A stretch of 17,569 bases of DNA from NCBI GenBank assembly GCA_012799755.1, contig JAAZKQ010000505.1:1-17569 (forward strand), read 5' to 3'. Below, in pieces: positions 6,500 to 17,353 of this stretch. Within the stretch, counting starts at the first letter, position 1. Each line of letters starts with the position of its first letter. This DNA is from Lentisphaerota bacterium. GTDB lineage: Bacteria; Verrucomicrobiota; Lentisphaeria; Oligosphaerales; Oligosphaeraceae. Below the pieces are notes generated by a model, which was not told the origin of the DNA, made no database searches, and saw only the letters and a program-made list of their open reading frames with translations. A program made the translations under genes and the position numbers.

Positions 6500-7996
6500 A
6501 TGATCAATCCGCATATCAAGGCTTTTATGGAAGCCCAGGGCTTTGAAGCCCTGACCTTTAATGACGTCTCCATGGAAACGCGCTATGCCGACTTCTTGCC
6601 TGCAGAAGCGAGCATCGTCAGCCAGTTTTCCCGCAATATCACTCTGAATGCGCCTTTCGTCAGCGCCGCCATGGATACTGTCACCGAGAGCGGAATGGCC
6701 ATTGAGATGGCCAAGCTGGGCGGCATCGGCGTCATCCACAAGAACCTGCAGCCGGCAGCGCAGGCCGAGCAGGCGGCCAAGGTCAAACAGTACCTCCATG
6801 GCCTCATCCAGAAACCCGTCGTCTTCCATCAGAACATCAAGGTCGCCGACCTTTTGCGCATCAAGGAGGAACAGCACTACACTTTCAGCGGCTTTCCCAT
6901 CGTTGATGATAAAGATCGCCTGGTGGGCATCCTGACCTCCCGCGACGTCAAGTATCTCATTGACCATAACATCAGCGTCGCGGACGCCATGACCCGCAAC
7001 CTCGTTGTCGGCACCGCCAACACCGACATGACCGAAGCCTTTGAAATCATGCGCAAGAACAAGGTAGGCAAACTTCCCATCGTTGATCGCGAAGGCCGCC
7101 TCTGCGGTCTCTACAGCTTCCACGACGTGCGCACCCTGCTTAAGAACATCGAGCCCAACTATAATCGCGACGCCCGCCACCGCCTGCGAGTGGCCGCCGC
7201 TGTCGGGCCCCATGATGACGAACGCATCGCCGCGCTGGTCGCCGCCGAAGTGGACGCGCTGGTGCTGGATACCGCCCATGGCCATTCCAAGGGCGTCATT
7301 GAGACCCTCAAGAAGCTCAAGAAGGACTACCCGCAGGTTGACGTCGTCGCCGGTAATGTCTGCACCGCCGAGGGCGCTGCCGCGCTCTGCGAAGCCGGCG
7401 CCGACGCGGTGAAGGTCGGCATCGGCCCGGGGTCTATTTGCACGACTCGCGTAGTTGCCGGCGTCGGCATCCCCCAGCTCACCGCAGTCTACCAAGCCAG
7501 CACGGCCATTCAGGGCCGCATTCCCATCATTGCCGACGGCGGCATTGCCCACTCCGGCGACGTGGCCAAGGCCATTGCCGTCGGCGCCAGCTGCGTCATG
7601 ATGGGTTCCGCCTTGGCCGGAACCGAGGAATGTCCCGGCGAACGCATCCTCCACCAAGGCCGCACCTACGTCATCTATCGCGGCATGGGCAGCTTGGACG
7701 CCATGCGCAAGGGCAAGGGCAGCCGTGAGCGCTACGGTGTCAGCGCCGAATGCGCCACCGAAAAACTCGTCCCGCAGGGCATCGAAGGTATGATCCCCTA
7801 CCGCGGCTCCGTGGCCGATGTGCTCAACCAGTACATCGGCGGTCTGCGCTTTTCCTTGGGCTACTGCGGCGCCCGCACTATCCCGGAATTGCAGGACAAG
7901 GCCCGCTTCGTCCGCGTCAGTTCGGCCGGTCTGCATGAAGCCCATCCACACGACGTCATCGTCCAGAAAGACGCCCCGAATTACCGCGCGACCTGA
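6500..7996 (+). CDS. guaB: Inosine-5'-monophosphate dehydrogenase
   Basis: A full-length protein of 498 residues. It oxidises IMP to XMP with NAD+, the first committed step of guanine nucleotide synthesis. A TIM-barrel catalytic domain is interrupted by two CBS domains (about 113-215), which in relatives bind adenine and guanine nucleotides and set activity. Visible signatures: LTFNDV at the N-terminus; SAAMDTVTE; the catalytic loop GPGSICTTR with nucleophile Cys314; ADGGIAHSGD; YRGMGS; and the mobile flap with Arg411-Tyr412 and KLVPQGIEG. AAAGGAG (6486-6492) lies 7 nt before the ATG. All key residues are present, so it should be active. floA follows after 65 nt and may be co-transcribed. Confidence 0.97.
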   Translation: MINPHIKAFMEAQGFEALTFNDVSMETRYADFLPAEASIVSQFSRNITLNAPFVSAAMDTVTESGMAIEMAKLGGIGVIHKNLQPAAQAEQAAKVKQYLHGLIQKPVVFHQNIKVADLLRIKEEQHYTFSGFPIVDDKDRLVGILTSRDVKYLIDHNISVADAMTRNLVVGTANTDMTEAFEIMRKNKVGKLPIVDREGRLCGLYSFHDVRTLLKNIEPNYNRDARHRLRVAAAVGPHDDERIAALVAAEVDALVLDTAHGHSKGVIETLKKLKKDYPQVDVVAGNVCTAEGAAALCEAGADAVKVGIGPGSICTTRVVAGVGIPQLTAVYQASTAIQGRIPIIADGGIAHSGDVAKAIAVGASCVMMGSALAGTEECPGERILHQGRTYVIYRGMGSLDAMRKGKGSRERYGVSAECATEKLVPQGIEGMIPYRGSVADVLNQYIGGLRFSLGYCGARTIPELQDKARFVRVSSAGLHEAHPHDVIVQKDAPNYRAT

Positions 7997-8061
7997 AGCG
8001 CCGCTGAATCGCTCTAACTACAGACACTGCCACTCCCTGTTATGGGGAGAAAGGACCGGCC

Positions 8062-9084
8062 ATGCTACTGGTCACCTTGATGTTGTCCACCATCCTGGTG
8101 CTGCTCGTCATCGCCATCTCGTTGCTGCTGCTGTGGGCCGCTGCCTTTGTCATCCGGCATTTTCCTCTGTGGCTTGAAGCCAACGCCGCCGGCCTGGGCG
8201 TAAGCTTCATTGACCTGCTCACCATCCGCCTGCGCAAGTTGCAGCCGGATGAACTGGTTGATTGCCTGAAAGTCATGCGCAAGGCCGGCGTCGAAGTGGC
8301 ATTGGCCGATTTGCAGAGCCACCAACTCGCCGGCGGGAACCTCGCTAGTCTTAAAAACGCGGTTGTGGCCGCCAATAAGGCCGGCATTAAGCTCGGTTAC
8401 CGCGACATTGCCGCCATTGATCTGGCTGGCCGTGATATCCTTGACGCCGTTGACAGCCATGTCAACCCTAAAGTCCTGCGTTGTCCCGTCCCAGGCCAGC
8501 CGCTGGTGAATGGCCGCGAACCCGGCGTCGCCGGCATCGCCAAGGACGGCATCCGCCTGGAAGTCAAAGCCCGGGTGACGCTGCGCACTCGCCTCGACCG
8601 CCTTGTCGGTGGCGCGGGCGAAGCCACCATCCTCGCCCGCGTTGCCGAAGGCATCGTCGCCGCCATCGGTCATGCCGACTCGCATCGCCGGATTCTCGAA
8701 AACCCCGAACTCATTGTCCAGGAAATACTCAAGGGCGGTCTCGACAGCGGCACCTGTTTCGAAATACTATCTGTTGACATTGCCGACATTGACGTTATGG
8801 ACAACGTGGCCGCGCGACTGCGCAGCCAGCAGGCTGAAGCTGACAAACGCATCGCCCAGGCCAAAGCCGAGGAACGCCGCGCCAATGCGGTCGCCATCAA
8901 TCAGGAAATGCTCAGCCAGACCATGGGCATGCGCGCCAAGGTCGTCGCCGCACGGGCGAATCTGCCTCAGGCTGTTGCTGCCGCCTGTGACGGCAGCAAC
9001 CTGGGTTCGCCGCGCCCCATTGCGCCGTTGCTGCCGGCAAATATGCGTTTCGGACAATGCGGTGGTCGGTCGTGTATCGAATGA
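8062..9084 (+). CDS. floA: Flotillin-like protein FloA with divergent C-terminus
   Basis: A 340-residue membrane scaffold protein of the FloA (YqfA, UPF0365) family, which forms functional membrane microdomains. An N-terminal hydrophobic segment (about 3-31) anchors it. The conserved body follows: AAIDLAGRDILDAVDSHVNPKV near 117-138, KDGIRLEVKARVTLRTRLD near 161-179, LVGGAGEATILARVAEGIV near 181-199, FEILSVDIADIDV near 233-245, and the QAEADKRIAQAKAEERRA coiled coil near 257-274. After Asn313-Leu-Gly the sequence leaves the family: the usual GVMDYYR.KNIQADT segment is replaced by a Pro-rich tail of about 25 residues with two Cys. No frameshift restores it in another frame that I can see. AAAGGA (8050-8055) lies 6 nt before the ATG. 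Confidence 0.92.
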   Translation: MLLVTLMLSTILVLLVIAISLLLLWAAAFVIRHFPLWLEANAAGLGVSFIDLLTIRLRKLQPDELVDCLKVMRKAGVEVALADLQSHQLAGGNLASLKNAVVAANKAGIKLGYRDIAAIDLAGRDILDAVDSHVNPKVLRCPVPGQPLVNGREPGVAGIAKDGIRLEVKARVTLRTRLDRLVGGAGEATILARVAEGIVAAIGHADSHRRILENPELIVQEILKGGLDSGTCFEILSVDIADIDVMDNVAARLRSQQAEADKRIAQAKAEERRANAVAINQEMLSQTMGMRAKVVAARANLPQAVAAACDGSNLGSPRPIAPLLPANMRFGQCGGRSCIE

Positions 9085-9111
9085 AATAGCTATTTATTGG
9101 CCCGATTGAAG

Positions 9112-9282
9112 ATGAAAACAAGAAAAAGCCTGCAAAAGCTTCTTGATTTGCGCCTGAAGCGCGCCTATGGTAACGCTCTGCTATGGGGTACGCGCCTAGC
9201 AGAAGCAGGCACGAGCGCATTCTCGCTGCTGTCGGTGTACCAAGGCGACTTGGAGTTTGTTGTTGCCGAGCAGCCGCGTTAA
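9112..9282 (+). CDS. Possible small hypothetical protein
   Basis: A 56-residue open frame starting MKTRKSLQKLL, basic at the N-terminus with a more hydrophobic middle (ALLWGTRLAEAG). I recognise no family. An in-frame TTG at 9097 could extend it by five residues. There is no good Shine-Dalgarno sequence, and overlapping frames are also open, so it may be chance. It fills most of the 243-nt gap between floA and the pilus-like block; if it is not a gene, that gap is largely featureless. Confidence 0.25.
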   Translation: MKTRKSLQKLLDLRLKRAYGNALLWGTRLAEAGTSAFSLLSVYQGDLEFVVAEQPR

Positions 9283-9316
9283 TGCAGCTGCCTTGGATTG
9301 ATAATTGTAAAAGGAC

Positions 9317-9323
9317 AGGAGGT
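9317..9323 (+). promoter_or_regulatory. Strong Shine-Dalgarno sequence fixing the start of the Amuc_1102-like gene
   Basis: AGGAGGT at 9317-9323 ends 4 nt before the ATG at 9328, with a further AAGGA at 9311-9315. This favours 9328 over an upstream in-frame start at 9298 and leaves a protein that begins directly with its signal peptide. Confidence 0.6.
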
Positions 9324-9327
9324 CATC

Positions 9328-9948
9328 ATGTCGTTTGCCGCTCTCAACCGGATTATGATGCGACTGCTTGCTACGATCTGCCTGGCGGCAGCGCCGCTGG
9401 CCATGGCTCAACGCAGTCGGGTTGATGTCAAGATCACCAGCCTCAAATTCGAGAGCGAACGCACCCCATCCTTCAAAGACTCCAACCGCGGCAATCAGGG
9501 CGCGCGGGACATGTGGTGCCGTATTGATCTGGCTTTCGATACCAAGGGCGCACGGAACGGTTGGCTTGACGAGGTGGAGGTGTTCTGGATGGTACTGGCT
9601 GAGTCCGACGTGTCCTCAAAGCCCTTGGTCATGACCCAATCCGTGTTTTACACCGATGTCCAGGATGGCAAACACGCTGCTTGCGTGTACCTCAAACCAA
9701 AATTCTTTAGGCGTTACATCGGCAGCTCTCGGATTGACTCACGCAAGCTCAGCGTCTATGCTGAGATTCGTATTGATGGTCAGCGTGTCGCTCGCGAAGA
9801 AGTCAAGTCCAATCGCGTACCCGACGGCTGGTACAACAAGGCCGAGGCCGCCGGCCGCATCCTGCAGTCCGAACTGCTCCCCAAAAGCAGGACGCCTTTC
9901 GCAACTCTCGACTATGACTACTACGAGCATGAAAAGGTGAGCTTCTAA
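9328..9948 (+). CDS. Exported Amuc_1102-like protein (pilus-locus component)
   Basis: A 206-residue protein with a clear signal peptide: a short basic/hydrophobic N-terminus, the core LLATICLAAAPLA, and probable cleavage after AMA at residue 27. The mature part is beta-rich with alternating hydrophobic residues (VDVKITSLKF, VEVFWMVLAE, LSVYAEIRID), consistent with a small beta-sandwich. It ends in LLPKSRTPFATLDYDYYE. From memory, this layout and position, a short exported protein just before a PilM-type gene, match Amuc_1102 of Akkermansia, reported as a pilus-associated protein with an immunoglobulin-like fold. It would act in the periplasm or at the outer membrane; the molecular role is unknown. 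It is the first gene of the block, with 50 nt to pilM. Confidence 0.7.
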   Translation: MSFAALNRIMMRLLATICLAAAPLAMAQRSRVDVKITSLKFESERTPSFKDSNRGNQGARDMWCRIDLAFDTKGARNGWLDEVEVFWMVLAESDVSSKPLVMTQSVFYTDVQDGKHAACVYLKPKFFRRYIGSSRIDSRKLSVYAEIRIDGQRVAREEVKSNRVPDGWYNKAEAAGRILQSELLPKSRTPFATLDYDYYEHEKVSF

Positions 9949-9998
9949 TGTCGCTTCGCACCCATCCTTTCCACCATCTGACAGCGGAACAGTAATCC

Positions 9999-12029
9999 AT
10001 GGCACATGATCGGATTCTGGCAATAGATATCGGCGCAACCAGCATCAAGCTGTGTGAATTTGAGTATGCCTCCGGCGGCGAGGTGCACTTGGCGCTTTTC
10101 GCACATCGCGAATACGAGGAGGAACTATCCGAAGGCACCCGTTTGGGCGTCGTCGCCGGTCTCCTGCGGCAGATGCTCGCGGAGGGCGGCTTCTCCGCCC
10201 GCAAAGCCATGATCTGCATGTCCGGCCAATCCGCGCTGACCCGCTTCAGTCGCCTGCCGGCCATGAATTACGACCGTAAGCAGATCAAGCAACTCGCCGA
10301 ATACGAAGCCATCCAGAATATCCCCTTCGCCGTCAGCGAAGTCATCTGGGACTACCAGCTGATCGCCGGCGAAAACACTGATAACATTGACGTGATGTCG
10401 GTGGTAATCAAGAGCGAGATCGTCGAGCAGATGACGGCAGCCGTACAGGTGGTCGGCTGTACACCGATCCTGGTTGACGTGGCGCCCGCCGCCTGCTATA
10501 ACGCCGTCCGCGCCAATGGGATTGGCGATGAGGAATGCGTCATTGTCCTCAATATCGGCGGGCGCAGTTCCAATCTGATTTTTGCTGAAGGCGATCACTT
10601 TTTCGCTCGTACCATCCCCATCGCCGGCCACGCCATCACGCAACAGATCTCCAAGGAATTCGGCATTGGCTTGCCCGAAGCCGAAGAGCTCAAGCGCCGG
10701 CATGGCTTCGTCGCGCTTGGCGGCGCCTATGCCGAGCCCGAATCCGAAACCGCCGCCAATGTCTCAAAGATCATCCGCAACGTCATGGCGCGACTACACG
10801 GCGAAATAGCCCGTTCCATCAACGTCTATCGCGCCCAGCAGAAGGGCTCCCGTCCGGTTAAGATGTACCTGACCGGCGGCAGCTCTATTCTCTCCTATTG
10901 CGATGTCTTTTTCTCCGAAAAGCTGGGCATCCCGGTGGAATATCTCAACCCGTTCCAAGTGGTCACGCTCCTGCCCAGCGTTGACCGCAACCGTCTGCAG
11001 GAAGTCGCCCATATGTTCAGCGAGGCTATCGGTCTCGGCCTGCGCTATGTCAGCGCCTGTCCCATCGAACTCAGCCTCATTCCAGAAAGTATCCGCCGCC
11101 AGCAGAATTTCGACAAGAAGAAACCCTACTTCGTCTTCAGTATGATCGCCTCCTTGATGATTCTCGGCGTCATCACCTATGGGGTCAATGTACGCTCAAC
11201 GCTCTTCGAGCAGGCAAAACGTGACTTGGAAAAATTGCAGATCGATAGCAAACCCACCTTGGTAAAAATCGAGGAGGCACGCAGCAAGGCCCAGCAAAAG
11301 GAAGGCCAGTACCAAGCCGTCAGCGACCTCCTGTTGCAGCAGGCGAAGTGGCCCGTCATTCTCAACGAAATCTACCGCATTAAACCCAATAACCTCTGGT
11401 TGTCATCCATCAAACCCATCTATGGCGAAGTCAAAGCCTTCGTTCCCGACAGAGCCGCCGGCGCGGCTGACGCCGCCGGAGGGGACATATTCGGCCCCGC
11501 AGCCACGGATGGCGGGATGTTCGGCCCCATGATGGACGGCCCTATGATGGGGGGTATGGGCGGTGAGGTTGCTGCCATCGGCAAAATGACCAATGTTGGT
11601 GGCTTGGAAATTGTCGGCTTCTCGGTTATGCCTGACAAAGGTCCCGTCAGCTTCAGTATTGGCGATGAAATCCCCTTGCCTTTCACCGTTGACAAGGATG
11701 AGGCGCCTGAGGCCGCCCCCGTTGAAGGCGGCGAAGCGACCACTCCCTTGAGCAACAATGATAAAATCGCCCGCGCCATGAGACAGGCCGGCAGCACGCC
11801 CGAGTTGGCCTTTGAAGCCGCCCTACGGCAATCACAGCTCTTTTCCGCCGATCCGCAAATGACCGTACTTAAAGTGTACCGGTCGGCGACTACCGCCAGG
11901 AATATCAGCGCCTTCGCCATCCAGGTCAAATTCACCATGCCGCTTGAATTCTATGAGATTACGGCCGGCGCCGGTCGTACCGGCGCGGGTGCCGGCATGG
12001 GTGGCGGCATGATGGACGGCGGGTTTTAG
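9999..12029 (+). CDS. pilM: PilM-PilN fusion: actin-like pilus assembly protein with membrane segment and periplasmic domain
   Basis: A 676-residue protein, about twice the usual PilM length. Residues 1 to about 350 are a PilM/FtsA-type actin-like ATPase: phosphate-1 loop ILAIDIGATSIKL (6-18), phosphate-2 VLNIGGRSSNLIF (183-195), adenosine motif MYLTGGSSIL (289-298). Next comes IELSLIPESIRRQ (356-368), which resembles the N-terminal INLLPxRxxRR peptide of PilN that normally docks on PilM as a separate chain. A transmembrane helix (about 377-396), a coiled coil (about 401-450) and a PilN-like alpha/beta domain follow. Inserted in that domain is a Gly/Met-rich stretch (about 486-522), and a second ends the protein (657-676). 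So cytoplasmic and periplasmic halves are one chain. It corresponds in position to Amuc_1101. The ribosome binding site is weak; Amuc_1102-like is upstream, Amuc_1100-like downstream. Confidence 0.85.
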   Translation: MAHDRILAIDIGATSIKLCEFEYASGGEVHLALFAHREYEEELSEGTRLGVVAGLLRQMLAEGGFSARKAMICMSGQSALTRFSRLPAMNYDRKQIKQLAEYEAIQNIPFAVSEVIWDYQLIAGENTDNIDVMSVVIKSEIVEQMTAAVQVVGCTPILVDVAPAACYNAVRANGIGDEECVIVLNIGGRSSNLIFAEGDHFFARTIPIAGHAITQQISKEFGIGLPEAEELKRRHGFVALGGAYAEPESETAANVSKIIRNVMARLHGEIARSINVYRAQQKGSRPVKMYLTGGSSILSYCDVFFSEKLGIPVEYLNPFQVVTLLPSVDRNRLQEVAHMFSEAIGLGLRYVSACPIELSLIPESIRRQQNFDKKKPYFVFSMIASLMILGVITYGVNVRSTLFEQAKRDLEKLQIDSKPTLVKIEEARSKAQQKEGQYQAVSDLLLQQAKWPVILNEIYRIKPNNLWLSSIKPIYGEVKAFVPDRAAGAADAAGGDIFGPAATDGGMFGPMMDGPMMGGMGGEVAAIGKMTNVGGLEIVGFSVMPDKGPVSFSIGDEIPLPFTVDKDEAPEAAPVEGGEATTPLSNNDKIARAMRQAGSTPELAFEAALRQSQLFSADPQMTVLKVYRSATTARNISAFAIQVKFTMPLEFYEITAGAGRTGAGAGMGGGMMDGGF

Positions 12030-12069
12030 GACGATGCAAGAACTCAGTTGGAGTTAACAAAGGTCTGCT

Positions 12070-13164
12070 ATGGATTTTTTCAAAAAAAATTGGGGCTTTT
12101 TGGCCATTGCGGCCGTGAGCTTCGTCATGGCCATTGCTATCATCGTCTATTGGTTCAAGGCTAACAAGACTCTTGCCGAACACCGAGCCGAAACCGCCAA
12201 GCAACTGGAGTTTTTTGATCGCGTCAAAGCCAGTAACATCAAACTCAGCGAGGACAATATCGCGGTCACTGAGAGCAATTTGCGCGTTGCCACCGAGCAC
12301 TTCAATAGCTTGCAAGCCAGCTTGGCGCAACACTCCCACATTGAACCGGAAGTGCCGCCGACACCGCTGGAGGCTGTGCGCGTCCTCAAAAGCGAAATCG
12401 CCGCCCTGCGGAAGGCCCTGACCGACGCCAATGTGTTGTTCGCACCGACCTGCGCTTACTTCACTTTCGATAATATTGCCATGCGGGAGAATTTGCCTCA
12501 TAAGGACGATCTCTTCCAGATCTTCCGCCAGCTGGCCATTATCAAGGAGGTCTGCCGCATTCTGCCCTTGTCCGGCATCAGCTCGCTGGACAGCTTGGTC
12601 CGCCCTCTGGATCTGGTTGTGCAAGAGGAAGACATCTACACCTACACGCCTTTGGAAATCGTAGCCACCGGCTCCGCAGAATCAATCCAGAAGCTACTCA
12701 ATCTGATCAATAATGAGGCTAAATATCTTTTCTTCATTCGTACGATTGATATTACTGCGGCAGACCAGTTCACCGACCTCGGCGCAGGCCTTGCCATCAC
12801 CCAAGAATTGGCGCTGAGCGGCGGTATGGACGCAGCTAGGGGCGGCATGGGTATGGGCGCTAGAGGCGGCATGGGCATGGGCGCCAGAGCCGGCATGGGC
12901 ATGGGTGGCAGAGCCGGCATGGGCATGGATGGCATGGATGCCGGCATGGGCATGGATGGCATGGATGGTATGGCGCCGGGACGTCGCCGCCCCGGCATAG
13001 GCATACAGCCCGGCATGGACGGGCAAGGCACCTTGGCTAACGCTGCCATGCTCCCGCCGCCGAAGCGACAAGACTACTTGGTCTTTGCGCCCAAACAGGT
13101 CACCCTGAACGTGCGCCTCGACCTCATCGAATTCAATGCCCTGACTACTACTGAGGGAAACTGA
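12070..13164 (+). CDS. Amuc_1100-like (PilO-type) membrane protein
   Basis: A 364-residue protein with one N-terminal membrane helix (about 9-28), a periplasmic coiled coil (about 32-120) and an alpha/beta domain. Residues 194-230 (TPLEIVATGSAESIQKLLN, then YLFFIRTIDI) and 342-356 (KQVTLNVRLDLIEFN) closely parallel the Amuc_1100 segments PLEIAFQGDRESVLKAMN and VFVQVSLNLVHFN, as I remember that protein. Amuc_1100 is the Akkermansia surface/pilus-associated protein reported to signal through host TLR2. Between the last two strands, where Amuc_1100 has a Pro/Ala-rich spacer, lies a Gly/Met/Arg/Asp repeat tract (250-301). By analogy with PilO it would bind the PilN-like arm of the preceding gene. 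AAAGGT (12059-12064) lies 5 nt before the ATG; the next gene begins 3 nt after the stop. Confidence 0.82.
   Translation: MDFFKKNWGFLAIAAVSFVMAIAIIVYWFKANKTLAEHRAETAKQLEFFDRVKASNIKLSEDNIAVTESNLRVATEHFNSLQASLAQHSHIEPEVPPTPLEAVRVLKSEIAALRKALTDANVLFAPTCAYFTFDNIAMRENLPHKDDLFQIFRQLAIIKEVCRILPLSGISSLDSLVRPLDLVVQEEDIYTYTPLEIVATGSAESIQKLLNLINNEAKYLFFIRTIDITAADQFTDLGAGLAITQELALSGGMDAARGGMGMGARGGMGMGARAGMGMGGRAGMGMDGMDAGMGMDGMDGMAPGRRRPGIGIQPGMDGQGTLANAAMLPPPKRQDYLVFAPKQVTLNVRLDLIEFNALTTTEGN
12835..12930 (+). repeat. 24-bp tandem repeats coding for an 8-residue Gly/Met unit
   Basis: Four consecutive 24-nt units encode ARGGMGMG, ARGGMGMG, ARAGMGMG and GRAGMGMD (residues 256-287 of the Amuc_1100-like protein). 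They are followed by more irregular GMD/GMG units to residue 301. The units differ at several bases, so they are not recent identical copies, but the frame and period are exact. Confidence 0.85.
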
Positions 13165-13167
13165 CCT

Positions 13168-14400
13168 GTGGATATCTTCATCAAACATTATGAAAAGGTC
13201 GTCCTTGAATTCTTCCTGCTCCTACTGCTTCTGAGCGGAGTCCTCGTCCTCGGCGCTTTTGATCGCAGCAAGAAGGAACTTGAACAGAAAAAGCAAGAAG
13301 CCGTCAGCAAGGCCAAAGGCGGTTCAATCCTGCCCACATTGGACCCCGCGCGTTTTACCGCCGAGGAGAATCTGCGCGACACGCGCAAAACCCTCGCCAT
13401 CGTCAATACCGCCAAGGATGACCCCAAGGGCAGCCTCATCGTCCCCAATCGTTATGTCAAATGTTTCAGTGAAAAGTGCAACTATCTGCTGGCTCTCTCC
13501 TCTGACACCTGTCCTTTCTGTGACACCAAGCAACTTGAGCTCGGCAAGGACTCAGAAGAAGGCGATGATACCGATGGCGACGGCATTCCGGACCTCGTGG
13601 AGCAAAAATACCCCGCCTTCCTCCATTACCTGAATCCACAGGATGCTCGCCAGGATTATGATAACGACGGCTTCCTCAACATCGAGGAATACCGCGCCCA
13701 AACCGCCATGGATGATCCGGACGTCTTCCCCCCCCTGGGCAATCTTGTCCGCTGCATCAAAACCTTTCGTCGGCCACTGCCACTACAGCTGCGCAATGTT
13801 GATACCTACAACAGCACAGACAAGGCCAAATGGGAGATAGCCCTCAATTACTTTGACGTCAGAACCCAGCGTCAGCGTAGTCGTACTCTGCTTATTGGTG
13901 AAAGCTTCATGGACTTCAAACTGCTTGACGCCGGTTTTGACGGTGAGGGTGACACCGCCGCCGCCTTTGCCATCATTTCGCCGGTCAACGATCCGAATAC
14001 CCGCTACCGCTTGGCGCAGAATCTCACTGTCACCAGCAACGACGTCACCGTGCAGTTCGTTTACCTCTACAACCGTATGCGCGAATACCAGCGCCTGGTC
14101 CTTACTCGCTTTGTTACGGTTAAGAATGTCGGCGAGGAATTCCACCTGCAAAAGCAGAAAAGCACTGGGCTTCACACCGAGTACTATCGCATCCTTGCCG
14201 CCGATGAGACGAAAAACACCATCACCATCGGCAGACTGGAAGCGCCCAAGGGTGAGGTCAATCTTGAAATCCAAGTACCACCCTATAACCTTAATGACGA
14301 CGTGGGACTGCCTAATACCGCGCCCATGGGCGGCGGCGACATGGGCATGCCGCCCGGCGGCGATGGCATGATGCCGGGCAACATGAGACGTCAATTTTAA
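13168..14400 (+). CDS. Amuc_1099-like membrane protein with zinc ribbon and paired EF-hand-like loops
   Basis: A 410-residue protein starting with GTG 3 nt after the previous stop; GAGGGA (13153-13158) serves as ribosome binding site. One N-terminal membrane helix (about 11-30) is followed by a charged helical stretch. Next comes a likely zinc ribbon (Cys99-x4-Cys104-x10-Cys115-x2-Cys118). Two calcium-loop motifs follow: D134-x-D136-x-D138-G-x2-D142-x2-E145 and D163-x-D165-x-D167-G-x2-N171-x2-E174, in the DTDGDGIPD...DNDGFLNIEEY style common in Verrucomicrobia exported proteins. Residues about 210-375 are beta-rich and unrecognised. The C-terminus is Gly/Met/Pro-rich (about 386-406). It corresponds in position to Amuc_1099. 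The topology (short cytoplasmic end, periplasmic body) is inferred. A structural or calcium-tuned link between inner membrane and secretin is plausible but unproven. Confidence 0.72.
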   Translation: MDIFIKHYEKVVLEFFLLLLLLSGVLVLGAFDRSKKELEQKKQEAVSKAKGGSILPTLDPARFTAEENLRDTRKTLAIVNTAKDDPKGSLIVPNRYVKCFSEKCNYLLALSSDTCPFCDTKQLELGKDSEEGDDTDGDGIPDLVEQKYPAFLHYLNPQDARQDYDNDGFLNIEEYRAQTAMDDPDVFPPLGNLVRCIKTFRRPLPLQLRNVDTYNSTDKAKWEIALNYFDVRTQRQRSRTLLIGESFMDFKLLDAGFDGEGDTAAAFAIISPVNDPNTRYRLAQNLTVTSNDVTVQFVYLYNRMREYQRLVLTRFVTVKNVGEEFHLQKQKSTGLHTEYYRILAADETKNTITIGRLEAPKGEVNLEIQVPPYNLNDDVGLPNTAPMGGGDMGMPPGGDGMMPGNMRRQF

Positions 14401-14522
14401 TTTTTCTTCAGCAAACACGAAAATAATATTGTAAAATTATTGTAAAATAGTAGAGAGCCCGGGGAAATGTGGCATATTGTAGCCTTGCTCATTTTCCCTT
14501 TCTCAACGAGGAGTTGCCATTC
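14401..14522 (+). promoter_or_regulatory. AT-rich gap with direct repeats; possible internal promoter of the secretin gene
   Basis: This is the most AT-rich stretch of the block. It holds a perfect direct repeat ATTGTAAAAT at 14428-14437 and 14439-14448 (11-bp period, about one helical turn), containing two TAAAAT hexamers (five of six matches to a -10 box). No matching -35 lies at 16-18 nt. It may be a promoter, an operator or simply an AT-rich spacer. The gap (122 nt) is larger than the others between 9949 and 14400, which fits separate control of the secretin. Confidence 0.35.
14508..14513 (+). promoter_or_regulatory. Shine-Dalgarno sequence fixing the secretin start
   Basis: GAGGAG at 14508-14513 lies 9 nt before the ATG at 14523, favouring that start over an upstream in-frame GTG at 14469, which has no ribosome binding site. 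A further in-frame ATG at 14553 would begin the signal peptide directly (MKNNVINR) but also lacks a ribosome binding site. Confidence 0.55.
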
Positions 14523-17249
<2,727 letters not shown>

Positions 17250-17353
17250 GAAGAACAAGCTCGGATTGCCTGAACAGGCTTGCTCCGGCACATGATTGCG
17301 GAGGCTGTTGCAAGGCTGAGGATAAAACGTAAATCGGCAATCAGCAGCACACA

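Noticed and set aside
9279..9305. TTAATG (9279-9284) and GATAAT (9300-9305) as a promoter for the pilus-like block.
   Set aside because: The spacer is only 15 nt and the -35 is poor, so the GATAAT match alone is not sufficient.
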